Source: Dipteris shenzhenensis (lineage: Eukaryota; Polypodiophyta; Polypodiopsida; Gleicheniales). From it: DNA of 64,000 nucleotides. The notes under the pieces were generated by a model that did no database searches, had not been told where the DNA came from, and saw only the letters and a program-made list of their open reading frames with translations. The stretch lies in NCBI GenBank assembly GCA_047967505.1, contig CM106538.1; one strand, written 5' to 3'. Shown in pieces: positions 10,201 to 22,424 of this stretch (position 1 is its first letter; every line of letters starts with the position of its first letter). The translations under genes were made by a program, and so were the position numbers.

Positions 10201-10898
10201 TTATAGCCAGTAAGTGTGGAATTTTACATTTTTTGCCTAATGAACCATCTAGTTTCTTTGTAAAGAAGATGACTAAGTGCTGGACCCAGTCTTGTTTTAG
10301 CTTCCTACTCAGCAAAACAAATGTGCGGAGTGAAAGGGATCGATTCTTGATGCACTTAACCCCAAGATTGTGGATCGGAATTGTGCTGCTTCCTTGAGGC
10401 GATGGTTAAGGATTGTGCGAAGCAATATGCCATCCCTATGGAGTAGTGTGCCCTTGGTGAGGAGAGATTGTACTTCAAGAAACTTTGCATCGACAGGCCA
10501 TGTAGGGTATTTGGCACCTTGTGTTGGCAATGAGAAAGCCCTTTGAATGATTGTACTATCGAGGATAATGTTTAGTGGGCTCTGATGTACAGTGATTGTA
10601 CCGTACTTGCCAACCTTTGCATTGCTGGAGTGGTAAGAATGGAGAAAGTCCTTGATGTATGTGGTCATTGTAGGGCTGTCCTCCAAGGATTTTAGGCTCT
10701 CATGCAAACTACCTAGACCCCTTTGCTCTAAGTAAGATGTTGCTTCCTGGGAAAGAGCATAAGTCGATGTGGGTGGCTAAACAAGTTCCAGTGACTGGGC
10801 CCCATCAATGGCTGTGTAGGTCAGTGGTGACTGGGGTGGAGGGGTTCTCGTGGTTTAGGCGGTGGGCTCTTTCTACGCATCCTCTTTAGTGTCGGCAT
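7242..10898 (-). pseudogene. Element M extra ORF (unknown protein, conserved with element B)
   Basis: The reading path runs from an ATG at 10898 to a stop at 7242, about 1,200 codons, with several frameshifts and stops. It begins basic (MPTLKRMRRKSPPPKP, possibly nuclear-targeting). Next is a globular domain with KYGTIT near 10600 and IPHLLAIII near 10210. Then come a W-x-HG-x2-LYQQY block (about 9790), a Gln-rich coiled coil (9700-9040, including IISKLELQL) and a hydrophobic stretch (8800-8600). A P-S-N-P-I / RGGW block (8060-7980), an LSFNPNEQI block (7570) and a Cys cluster ending CVCRVAAKLRL (about 7275) close it. All except the hydrophobic stretch recur in the same order in B. Position after integrase recalls env-like and other extra ORFs of plant gypsy elements. 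The first domain loosely resembles the 'putative plant transposon protein' domain. Function unknown. Confidence 0.7.
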
Positions 10899-11208
10899 CT
10901 TTTCTAAACCTGCATCCATGTGCATGTGGTGTACCATTGATCATTAGATTGGTTGGCATGCCGGTATGACCATACTGTGTGTGTGTGTGAGATCTTATTT
11001 TTATACATGCTTTGAGAGTGTGGAATGAAAGTGTGTGGTACAATTATTCATGCAATCATCTATGTGTCTAAGTGAAAGCGTGTGAGTGCACGTGATTTAG
11101 TAGAGCTAGGTAGGGACTAACTATATGCTTTTTTTTATTGCTGGGATTTTCATAGGGTAGCTAGAACTCAGGCATCACTTCTGAGCCCTAGGTTAAAATC
11201 GATTGATT

Positions 11209-12205
11209 CTACTTATATGTGCGAAGACGTACATATGCAAGTGAGTACTCATGATACAATCTAATCCTAACTAAGAAGACTTGGTTTCCCAAATCTTTGT
11301 TTTTGTCAGGGATGGCTTGCGTGTTGATGTAGTAGCGCTTCAGTCGGCGGCTCCCATTTATTATTGTGTTGAATTGGACTCCATCCAATGTTTCTAGCAG
11401 CACAGCTCTGATGGGATTCATATTTTGTACTCGGTAGGGTCCTTGACCTAGATACTTCAGTTTCTCTTTGTGTACTTTGGCATTGTATAACAGGACCAAG
11501 TCATCTTCCTTGATGTCTTTAGCTTTAAGATTTCTATCAAACCATGCCTTTCTTCTGCGTTTTTCTATTGTCATGGCATGGTAGGCGACTAGTCTTGTCT
11601 CTGTATGCTTCTCCAACTAATAGAGCCTTTCTCTCAAGGATTCATGGTCTCCCATGCGTTCTTGTACTGCTATGCATAGGCTTGGTAATACAAATTCTAG
11701 TGGGACCACAGCTTCAAGGCCGTATACCAATTGAAAAGGTGTGTTCCTTGTATTGACCTTGAGTGTGGTTCTGTATGCCCATAAGGTTGCATTCGGTTTC
11801 TCTACCCAATCAAAACATTGTGGTTCTAATACCTTGGTGAGGATAATGCATATTATTTTGTTGGTGGATTCGGCTTGTCCATTCCCTTGGGGGTAGTAGG
11901 GTGTGCTTTTTCTATGGATTACCATAAAGCTAGACAAGAGTTCTTGGATTACCTCATTGACAAAATGTGTGCCTCTATTCGACACAATTTCAATGGGGCA
12001 TCCGAATCGGGTGATCACATTTTCGTATAAGAATCTTGCTGTGCTTCTAGCATCTGCCTTTCTGACTGCTTTAGCTTCAGCCCATTTTGTAAAGTAATCA
12101 GTGGCCACAATGATGTAGCATGCCTATGTTCTTTTTGTTGCTGGATGTATGGGACCCACATAGTCAATCCCCCATTTTTCAAATAGTTTTTGTGCAACAA
12201 CTATT
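11209..12205 (-). pseudogene. Element M integrase (Ty3/gypsy), broken
   Basis: Integrase inserts the cDNA copy into chromosomal DNA. The minus strand carries W-G-I-D-Y-V-G-P near 12175, then the catalytic core: TDYFTKWAEA (first Asp) near 12100 and YYPQGNGQAES with the catalytic Glu near 11880. The second catalytic position reads V-S-N-R-G-T-H-F, where the family normally has Asp after Ser; here it is Asn, so the core is probably inactive. An in-frame TAG at 11617-11619 separates the core from the C-terminal part (11616-11209: DDLVLLY, then L-G-Q-G-P-Y-R-V). A second in-frame stop precedes the core near 12120. The N-terminal zinc finger is lost at the junction near 12215. Confidence 0.85.
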
Positions 12206-12229
12206 GTAAAGCTCAAAAAACGACTTTTT

Positions 12230-12700
12230 CTTAGAAAACACTTAACAGGCTCTCAAAACCACTTCGCAAAGCCAAACTGACTTTTCCAAGGGTTCCTCCA
12301 AGGTCTCTGCACATTGGATGCAAGTAAAGTCACCCACAAAGTTTCCCACAGAGCTTCTCCTTCCTCCCACAGAGCTGCTGAGCTTTTAGGCATTCATGCA
12401 TGCTTAGCTAGATCACCCGAGCTTTGATACCAGTTGAGAGTGCTCTCAACAGAAGCAAGAACGGAAGAGGGAGAGAGAGAAACAGAGAGCCACACAAGTT
12501 TTGGTGGGTGCAAAACCACCCTAGTCTTCTTTTTCATTCATTTATATATGTGTTTAAGTATTGTACATAACCGAGGTAAAGGCACAGTGACCTTTAACCC
12601 CCACACCTAGCATAGCAACTATCCTACAAAAAAATTTATTTGGTACAATTCTACCATTCATCCTATCATTCAATCAGTTTCTTGCCATCTCCACTTTCAA
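12230..12700 (-). mobile_element. Element C: 5' LTR end and leader of an LTR element, truncated
   Basis: The minus strand contains TGGTATCAAAGCTC (12432-12419), an initiator tRNA-Met-type primer binding site with one change. Two bases before it is an LTR end carrying the dyad GAGAGCACTCTC (start at 12435 on plus). A TATATAAATG box lies near 12550-12540 and is followed by a GAATGAAAAAGAAG stretch. The far LTR boundary could not be fixed; it lies somewhere before about 12700. Only some 190 bp of leader remain before the join to element M integrase. Confidence 0.6.
12419..12432 (-). promoter_or_regulatory. Primer binding site of element C
   Basis: TGGTATCAAAGCTC on minus, two bases from the LTR end, differs from the standard plant copia site by one base. 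Confidence 0.65.
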
Positions 12701-13171
12701 GTCAGGATCCAATGGCTTTCTATAATCCACCATTGTTGCATCGAGTCTAGCCTTTTTATTCTCAAAGTATCGAAGCTCAAGAACTCTTAAGAGAATTTTG
12801 ATTAGATTACCACCACTTCTTGATAAGAAACACATCAAGAAAGGCTATAAGACTTGAATGGTAGTGCCTTCTAGGTTTCTTGTATGATGGCACAGATCTA
12901 TACCATGGTATAGTTTTGAAACTAAATACACAAATACATGTGATCCCTTTGTTCTTCTGTCACAAACAAGATCAACATTCATCTTTTCTTATTTGGAAAA
13001 GGACCGTTTATGATAAACTATACAAGGTCAATTATTCCTGACCTAAGGTCATGCAATTCATCTATGGAAAATACACATGGCTTCTCCATGGACCAATGTT
13101 CATTCCCATGAAACTCATGTATCAATGCCATTGATGTGTGAAAAGTTGTATCTTCCTCTGTTAACAAGATA

Positions 13172-15001
13172 TCAGGAGAAGCTAAAAGCAGAACCAACAA
13201 TTAATGTACATTCCATCGTGCACTCCAAGTTCTTCTTATGGATCTTTATATATTCTGTATCTATCACCTTTGGCATTTTAGCTCTTAAATTCTTTGTTGG
13301 TGTGGCATCCGCATCCATTGAACTCAACCACTTTTTAGCCCATGTCTTGTCAATCAATTGACAAAGGCCAAGTTCTTTCTCCTTATCCACATCAACTTCT
13401 TCACCAGTGAACTCCTCGTTTGAACTCAGTAAAAACAATAATGCCAATATAGCAACTTCACTTTGAACGATTCGGGTGACCTCTTCATCCAAGTGGGTCT
13501 GCTTGCTCTTTTTTCCAAAGAAGCATTCGCCATTAAGGAGCTCCTGGAATTTGTCTTTTGTTATTGCATCTAAAACAAACCTTAATGGTCTCCCCCAAAC
13601 AATAGAGATCAGTTTTATTATTGCTTTCTTTTGACTTGCAATATGCTCCGGTGCCTCGTAAGGTATCTTCAGTACTTCATATGCTTGGCAAACATCCACG
13701 ATGCCCTGAAATAGCAACTCCTTATGAGCACAATGCAAGTATAATCCCTATATCTTACAATGAGTGTTTTTAGATCCTAGGCACTTGGTTGCATATCACT
13801 CACTACACCTTTCATGCATCTATAGAAGCAAGTCCTCTTTTGCATATACTCAGCTATAGGTCTCTTGTCCTTTGGTGGTTGTGGATTCCACACCCGATCC
13901 ATAACTCCCTTGCCTTTATTAGAATCTCAAAAAGTTTTGAGGTTTTTTTCATCACATACATAGCCAAATTCAACCTTTCTGATTCTAGAATGTACTTTGA
14001 GCCATCATTAAATATGCATATATACAAATGACTCGTTGAAACTTTTCCATCCACTCAACCTATGGCAAGTTTCCTTTTCATCCCTCATCAAGGGCAATCT
14101 TGCAAGCTTTACAAAAGTGTTACCCATCAATGGGATCAAACCTACGTTTTTCCAAAACCTATTTTTTGCCAGCATATATCTCTTCTCAATGTCACTCCCA
14201 TATCGGCTCTGATACAAAACTTATGCACAAACAAAGTCACTCTGTTTGCTTGGAGAAAATCTCTATGATTGAAATGTGACCTCATGCAATATAGGATCAT
14301 ATTTTGGAAGTCTCTTCAACATAATAGGATAGAGAGTGATATTGATTGTAACTCACATTTTAGCTTTCCTCGTATCTTCATACAATTTGCATGCAAAATG
14401 CTTATCCAACTTTATTAATTTATGAACAAGGTAGCTAGATCAATAAGTATTATAGCCACGTTGAATTGCAAAAATACCCAAACACATTCCTCGTCTTCAA
14501 GAGAATGTAAGTTAGCCACACTTATAGAGAAAGCTTTAAGAACATATTCTTCAGTGAATCCTCTTCATCAGTATCCAACTCCTTGCCTACTTGTAAATAA
14601 GATGCACTTGAACAATCTCCACGTGGAGTTGGAGTTCTTTTGGCTTTATTTCTCAAAATAGCTGTGTAAGTCAAACTTGTCTCAATAGGACTCCTATGTG
14701 TTCCTATAGTTACATCCATTGATGGTGTAGCTACAACTGTAGATATGGTAGTTACAGCCAAAGATGATATTGGGGATACAACCTCAGAGTGAGATGCTAC
14801 TGATGGCACACTTACTACTGTAGGTACAACAACACTCGATAATGCATCCCAGATTTTTTTCAATGATTCCAAGGCATTAAGTACTTTTGGAAATCCTTGC
14901 CTTGAATTTGGTATAGCCTTCAGAAAGTAATTTTTGTCGCTAGTCTGTAACTTATATAACAGATCTTCATCCTTCCTTCTTTTGAACACAACTTCCATCA
15001 A
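13172..15001 (-). pseudogene. Unidentified coding remnant or multi-exon gene
   Basis: Several minus-strand open segments follow each other. 15001-14522 is 159 residues, starting basic and acidic, with a Val/Ser/Thr-rich middle. 14217-13854 is in two frames and includes NDGSKYILESERLNLAMYV and a W-I-G-C-G segment. 13738-13172 is 188 residues with GRPLRFVLDAITKDKFQELL, a Lys/Glu-rich stretch and a hydrophobic IVQSEVAILALLFLL helix. Amino-acid make-up looks protein-like and the pieces could be exons separated by short introns or frameshifts. I do not recognise the family. It may be a transposon-encoded gene; no termini were found. Confidence 0.3.
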
Positions 15002-15189
15002 CCTATTGTCTCCATTATGTATCCATGAGACTATGCTAACATTTCATACCATCTCTATACTATAGGTGGACCTTGGCACTTTCTCAGAGGTGATCACCAA
15101 GTAGCACTTTAAATTTCACTCTAAACAATACCAACCTAATCAATGTATTTCTCAATGACAATTACCTTTGGAGCCTTAGACTTTGCCAT

Positions 15190-15725
15190 GATTTCTTGAA
15201 ATAAATAAATAAGTAAAATTCAAATACAAGCTTCAAAGTAACTACATCAATTTTCACTTTTACATAATTTTACTTCTTATAAAAACTAAATTAAATTGCA
15301 ATTTAATTATAAACTTGACTCCAAATTACATACTTAAAGTCAAAACTTTAGATTTAACTTTAAATATCATGGAATTAAAATTTTTATTTAAGCTAAGTTT
15401 ATTTAATACAATTTCTTTTAAAATTTTAAATAAAAATAAAGTAAAATAATACTATGTTAAAACATAAGAATAATTTTTTAATGTATATTTAATTTAATTT
15501 TCTTCTAAAGTAAATTTATATATGCATTAAATTTAGTATTATTTAGAAGTAAATTTATATAAAATTATTTTTATTTAAAAATAAATTTAAAATATCTTCA
15601 AAATATAATTGAAGTTATTTTTTAAAATAAATTAATATTATTTTAAAAAATGACTTTATATAAATTTATTTTTACTTAAAAATAAAATTACATTTTGATT
15701 TAATAAATTTATTTTTTAAATTTTG
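15190..15725. other. Very AT-rich block
   Basis: About 535 bp are made almost only of A and T (taaatttat, attttaaa and similar), with no gene. It stops abruptly at 15725-15730, where a purine-rich block begins. Such blocks can act as matrix-attachment or easily melted DNA; that is inference. Confidence 0.8.
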
Positions 15726-15727
15726 TT

Positions 15728-16475
<748 letters not shown>

Positions 16476-16479
16476 CTAT

Positions 16480-17259
16480 GAGAGAGAATTTGGAAATTAG
16501 GGGAGTGAGAATGAGAGAATTTGGAGGGAGTAGGGATTTTATGAGAGGCCATAATATAATAATGCTTAGGGAAGACTTTTAGTTTAGTATAAGTAGCATT
16601 ACATTCACTCCCTCGTTCATTCTGCACTTCATTCTTCAAATGTCATGGTTGTGCCCTCATCTCAACCTATTGCATGAATTGGCAAATTCGTCAAAATGTT
16701 GCAAAAGGTGAATTGCTTTCCAACATATTGCATAAGTGTTTAGTAGAGAAACTACTTTGGAAATTCATTCTATCTCTTCATTTTCATGGTGGACTTTTAG
16801 TAGAATGCAATTTATCGGCTCTTTTCTAGAGTGTTTTGGAGTGTATTGTAGAATGAATTTTATAGATTGTCTATTTAATTCAGTAAGCACAGCATGAAAA
16901 ATCAAGGAAAGTAAATGACCCAATAGTTAAATACCACGCTTTAATCAAACCGTAGATTATTATACCTCCTCTCCATAGAGTTTTCTTATCACTCATCAGA
17001 GGCTTCATCAATGAGAATCAATGATTATTTCACCAAAAAATGAAAAATCTACAAAGACTAAATATATATTATTACTATTTTTATATTCTTCAAGTTAAAT
17101 TCAGAATTCATTCCTCTAAATAATATAACTTATAACTTATAACCTCGTAGATGTTCTTAGATGGTATTTTTCGTTTGATTTGGCTAAATGACTATATTTG
17201 GACATTAGATGTGAAAGTTATGATATTTTTAAAATGTCGTCCAACATAGTTTCTCCGGA
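16480..17259. other. No gene recognised
   Basis: AT-rich unique-looking sequence; I see no gene, repeat array or element end. Confidence 0.3.
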
Positions 17260-17560
17260 AAAACTACCTTGGAGCCTTCCTATAAATGTTTTTATTTGGA
17301 GAAACTTCGCATGAAAAGGGGTGATGAGAGTGTTTATTCAAAGTCCAAGGTAGTTTCACAATGAAACTGCTTCTTCAATGAGTTTCTTTGGAGAAATGCC
17401 CATGAAGAGGTGGCAAAACTACCTTGGAGCCTTCCTATAAATGTTTTTATTTGGAGAAACCTCGCATGAAAAGGGGTGATGAGAGCGTTTATTCAAAGTC
17501 CAGGGTAGTTTCACAATGAAACTGCTTCTTCAATGAGTTTCTTTGGAGAAACGCCCATGA
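17260..17560 (+). repeat. 155-bp tandem duplication
   Basis: Copy 1 is 17260-17414 and copy 2 starts at 17415. The two differ at only a few bases, so the duplication is recent. Both include a complementary pair, 'gaaaagggg' and neighbouring 'ttcacaatgaaactgctt'. No protein is evident. Confidence 0.85.
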
Positions 17561-18164
17561 AAAGGGGTTGTGAGAGGTTTTCTTCAAGTATACTCCCCTA
17601 TCAAATAGGAGTTATGAGGGGATTTTCTATGAGAAATCCACTCTTCACATGGGTTTCTTCAAAATCCTTTCCATCCCAATATCCACCATGCCTAGCATCA
17701 TTGTCATTTTTAGATAAAGTTCTCCATCTTAATGATAAGATTTATGGATAAACAAATAGTTCCTTTGAGAAACGTGGTTTTAATAACATCCCAATAACAT
17801 GCCCTAATGTGCTTTTTTTTGAAGTAAAAATGTGAATTTCTTTTCCTTCACTCAGACGCTCGAAGGTTTTTACTAAGAAAAGGGACAACCCCTTTAAACT
17901 CAATTTATTTAAGACCTTTGTAAAGTATCATGCCCACATGAGATATCATTTGCATGGTTTGAAATGCATTTTTCCTTGTTTCTTATCGTGCATCATGCAT
18001 GAGCATTCAAAAAATGCATCACCATGCTTTTGGCCTATGTGCTTGTCTATGACTTTGCATAAACCTTAAAATTACTTAGTTTAAAGCATGTGCAAAGTGT
18101 CATACCCACCATCGAATATCAATTGCATAGTTTGGAATGCATTTTAATGTACTTTTTACTAAAT

Positions 18165-19615
18165 CCTAAACTCTAAACCCTAAAACCTAAACCCTAGATC
18201 CTAAAACCTAAACCCTAAAACCTAAATCCTAAACCTTACACCCTAGATCATAGAGTCTAAACTCTTAACCTTATACACTATTGATAAGCACTAAACTGTA
18301 AATCTTAAACCTTAAACTCTACACCCTAGATCCTAGACCCTAAACCTTAGACTTTAGACCCTAGATCTTAAACCCTAAATCCTAGATCATAAACCCTATA
18401 CCCTAAACCCTATATTCTATACTCTAAAGTCGTAACCTCATACACTAGATTCTAGACTCTAAAGTCTTAACCTCATACACCAACCTATAATCTCTAAAGC
18501 CTAAACCCTACATACTAAACCCGAAACCCTAGACCTTAAACCCTAAACCCTTAATTCTAGAATCTAAGATCTTAACCTTATATACTCCTATAAGCCCTAA
18601 ACCCTAAATTCTAAACCCTACATCCCAAACCCTAGACCTTAGACCCTATACTCTAAACCCTAAACCCTAAACCCTATATTCTAGACCCTAGACCCTAGAC
18701 CCTAGATTCTAAACTCGACTCTTAACCTTATACACTAACCCCTAAACCCTAAACCCTAGACTCTTGACCCTAGATCCTTGTCCCTACATCCTAGACCCTA
18801 GAACCTAGATGTTAGACCTTAGAATGTAAACCCTTAACCCTAGACCATAGATCTTAAACCCTAGCTAAAACCCTAAATTGTAATCAATAATTTTAAAATA
18901 TATGGATTTGCACAATAGGTTGGTCCCACCCCCAACCTATTGCACATGCAACAGGCTGGGTGCAGCCAAGTCTATTGCACAAGTCAAGAAAATTTGATGA
19001 ATTGTGTAACAGGTTGTGTGCACCACCAATTTGTTGCACATGTAAGAGGTTGGGAGTGCACCCATCTTGTTGTGCAAATTATCAAATTTTCTTGATTTGT
19101 GCAATAGGTTGTATGCACCCAACTTGTTGCACAAATCATAAATTTTATTGATTTGTGCAACAAGTTGTGTGCACCCCAACCTGTTGCACATACAACAGTT
19201 TGGGGATGCACCCAACTGGGGCTACATAAAACTCATTACACAAGTCAAGAATTTGATGATTTTTACAATAGGTTGGGGCTACACAACCTGTTGCACAAAT
19301 CATGATATTTTGTAAATTATTGATTGTAATTATCTATCATCTTGGGTTTAGGTTTTTAGGGTCTAAGGTCTAGGATGTAGGTCCTAGGGTCTAAGGTCTA
19401 GGTTTCAGGGTCTAGGATGTAGGAGCAAGGGTCTAGGGTTAAGGGTTTTGGGTTTTAGATCTAGGGTCTAGGATTTAGTGTTTAACATATAGGGTTTAAG
19501 GTCAAGACTAGGGTTTAAGGTCTAGGATGTAAGATCTCGGATTTAGGGTCTGCGATTTGGGGTTTATGGTCTAGGATTTGGATCTAGCATTTAGGGTCTA
19601 CGTTTTAGGATTTAG
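18165..19615. repeat. Large imperfect fold-back with telomere-type repeats in both arms
   Basis: The left arm (about 18165-18890) is a degenerate CCCTAAA array (cctaaaccctaaa, ctagaccct variants). The right arm (about 19340-19615) is the reverse complement type, TTTAGGG-like (gggtctagggtttagg). Inside the arms, 'gtaatcaataatttt' near 18871 is mirrored by 'aaattattgattgtaat' near 19313. The 430-bp middle holds many short inverted units built on TGTGCAACAGGTTG. The whole is an inverted repeat rather than a simple interstitial telomere tract. Confidence 0.75.
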
Positions 19616-19619
19616 AGTT

Positions 19620-20500
19620 AGAGAATGTTTTATTTGGTCAATTTATTATAAAAATTAAGTATTTCTAAAGTGTGAAATTATAAGTGTGAGATTTTTTTGA
19701 CCTTTTTTAGAGTTCCTAATCTATTTTTTCTAAATGGTTATTCACCCTATCAAAGGGTTGCTCGAGGCCAATGCTAACTACTGGCAGTTGGAATAGAACT
19801 AAAGACCTCCTATAGGCATTGCCTCCCCAGGAGGCATCTTTTATGTGAACAATAGCAGACATCTCGCTTATCTAAAGAACTTAAAAGCAAGGACATGGGA
19901 GAAGGTATAGTGAAGAAGAATATCCATAAACAAGAGGGGAATCCCACTAACGCCTTGCTTTTGGAATGTTATTGTCGTCGCAGGTGTAAGTGTAAAGTAC
20001 ATGGATAGATATTTCCAATAACCTGTAAAAGGGAATGTAATTGTAGATGTAAGTGTAAAGTAGATGGATAAATATTTCCAATAACTTGTAAAGGGAAACA
20101 TATCTCTAATAACTTGTAAAAAGGAAACGAAAGGTGTATATTGGAAGAAAAGGGAAAGAAGAAAAAGCAAGTGAAGGTGAATGAATATGGGGAAAGGTGA
20201 TGAGTGAAAAGAGGCTAAAGAGGAGATTAGCCATTAAATATGAATGGGGATGTGGCCCATTTCACATGCTTTTAATAAAGGTGGTGTCATAGAAGCTAAA
20301 TGACAAAATAATTCACTACCTCTCATGTAAGCTAAAAAAATTAATCGACACAAAGTGACAAAATCATTTAGGACCCTCACAAAAAGACAAAAGATTAAAC
20401 CTAAAACTCATTACAATGGCCTAAACTACCACTAATTCTAACACTAAACACCCATTAACATGGTCAACTTGACCAAATGAACTAACTTCTAAACAATGGA
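19620..20500. repeat. Non-coding stretch with a 63-bp tandem duplication (about 19984-20110)
   Basis: The unit 'tgtaagtgtaaagta(c/g)atggata' plus 'atttccaataac(c/t)tgtaaa' is present twice at 63-bp offset, with a partial third copy. No gene is recognised in the rest. Confidence 0.6.
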
Positions 20501-20512
20501 CCTGATTAGCAA

Positions 20513-20590
20513 AAAACTTCTCCATCCGTGAATAGACCCTTAGGAGGCCAAAAACTTCTCCATCCCTTAATAGGCCCTTAGGACTTCCCC
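20513..20590 (+). repeat. 38-bp tandem duplication
   Basis: Two adjacent units start 'caaaaacttctccatcc' and end 'aggcccttagga' or close variants. Confidence 0.6.
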
Positions 20591-20599
20591 CCATGATTT

Positions 20600-21907
20600 T
20601 TGCAAGCATGAACTTAGACCGGGTTAAAACGGGGTGGAAGCGAAACCTCATTTTGGAGGACTGCCATCGCGCCTGCACATTGAGATGGGGCATACTTTTG
20701 ACACTAGCTAGTTCCAGACAAACACTAGACGAAACTTATTTGTGAGTTCACTGAACGCCCCTATGAGGCCTGTTACACACCGCCCATCCCTTGCCCAAGC
20801 GAGAAAAGGAGATGGGCGGGCGTGCTTACACACCAAATGGACACAATTTTTAAAAAAAGATGGGCATTTATTGCAAGGTCCAAAAATGGCTTTGTGAGTT
20901 TTAATTGACCGTCACGGGTTTGGTTTGATAGGAAGCCTTTGGGCGGGGGACTGGGCAGTAGGTGGTGTTTGCCCAACACCTTGGGCGTCCCCCCTTTTGC
21001 GCGTCCAATCCCTTTTTGCCACGTTTTTGACACACCGACGCACTATCTGGGGCGGTGTCGATGTGTAACCGCCCAGAGAGCACGACATCTGCCCCGTTTG
21101 AATCCGGCCTTAGTGGTGCTGGCTTTGTCCACCTCGCGCACTTGTCACGAGCCCATTGGTGCCAACATCTAGGAGATCCTCTACGTGGGGAGGAATGGGT
21201 CCCAAGGCGTCATGGAGAAAGACGGATGAAGAGACGCCATTCCTCCAAGGAAAATTGGTGATGGGTAATATTGCGTGGGAAGGGCTCTAGAGTAGTCAAC
21301 GGCTCCGGTTAAATCCTGACCGTCTCACCCGCGAGCTTCCACAATGGTAAAGCATGCTAATTGAATTTTGACCGAAACAGACGGTTAACGTGAGCGGCGC
21401 CTAATCTCAACCTTAGATCAACAACTTGATCTAACGGTGCACATAAATCGTCCCACAACGAGCCGCCGCCAAGAGCCCATCGCGATGGGCCTTTTCTCAA
21501 TCGTAGATATTACCTCGTCCATTCGTAGATGCTCGCCACGTGTCATGTCACTACGGCCTCCCGAGTCGTTGATGGCCGGATTTCGTTTCCCGTCTCCGGA
21601 TTTGGGTCGACAACCGGGGCAACCGGCTCCCAACATCTGGCCGGTCTCCGGGGGGCCGGGTTCCCTCCCGGAATGGCTTCCCTACACCTTCACAGCACGA
21701 ACTATAAACCCAGTTTGAAGTTCAAAAATGAGCTAGAATTGGGTAATGGCTGTTGAATTTTCGAATTGTGTGATTACGTGAACAAGAAATGCGACTCACC
21801 TTTTCCCAACTAACAGGAGGAATACGGCTTCGAGGACGAATACAGGGAGCTAGGCCCAACCATCAACCTGTTAAAATTCATCTTCAAAGGTAAGGAATAG
21901 CTCAGAT
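20600..21907. other. Relatively GC-rich stretch upstream of the PPR gene, no gene recognised
   Basis: About 20930-21720 is richer in G, C and CpG than its surroundings. Short open frames occur on both strands but none shows a family motif. It could be part of the PPR gene's upstream region or a decayed element. Confidence 0.3.
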
Positions 21908-22091
21908 GCTACATCCTTTAAAGTTGAGAGTGCTGATTAGGCACTCGGCCACGCAAAAAACTGGAGATTTGGTTGACGTTAGGCTGGCAAAAAAGGGATG
22001 CTACATCCTCTAAAGTTGAGAGTGCTAATTAGGCTACCCGGCTACCAAAAAACTGGAGATTTGGTTGACGTTGGGCTGTCAAAGAAGGGAG
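21908..22091 (+). repeat. 92-bp tandem duplication upstream of the PPR gene
   Basis: Unit 1 is 21908-21999 and unit 2 is 22000-22091, both starting 'gctacatcct' and containing 'aaactggagatttggttgac'. They lie about 330 bp before the PPR start codon. Confidence 0.85.
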
Positions 22092-22424
22092 ACTGACCCT
22101 CCAGCGTTTTCTCTATAGTGAATACGGACCACCTTTGAAGCAACCACTCTGCTGCTCAGAACCTGTGCTTGCTCCTCTGGCCTGCATATCCCTGTAGGAT
22201 CGTCATCTTTCATACAAAGATACAAATGGGAACCGTTTCAGCTATATCAAACATGCAATCACAATAATACGATAAGCGTCCTTTAACTAAAGCATCGTCT
22301 GACATGCTCCTATAATATTGCTTGCCTTTACCAAAAGAGTACTGCATTTGTTTTGGAAGCCTCTTCAATAATATTTGTTTTTGGGTCATGTATTGACTCT
22401 CTGTTTTAGCTTTTGTTCAGGGAG

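Larger units (their letters stand above)
6001..12215 (-). mobile_element. Element M: 3' part of a Ty3/gypsy LTR retrotransposon with a long extra ORF
   Basis: On the minus strand the order is integrase (about 12205-11209), extra ORF (10898-7242) and 3' LTR (7227-6001). The LTR end at 6001 abuts the 158-bp satellite array, so M was inserted there; bases 5996-6000 (ATGAG) are the candidate target-site duplication. The 5' part (gag, protease, RT, RNase H, 5' LTR) is missing. At about 12215-12230 the integrase sequence stops and the leader of another element begins. A second member of the family, element B, is on the plus strand at 45157-51825. Confidence 0.85.

Noticed and set aside
18165-19615. 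Telomere-fusion site
   Set aside because: Repeat orientation is CCCTAAA then TTTAGGG, opposite to a head-to-head fusion.
20762-21070. Small MITE bounded by gttacacaccgccc and its reverse complement
   Set aside because: The right copy has a 6-base interruption and no target-site duplication was found; too weak.
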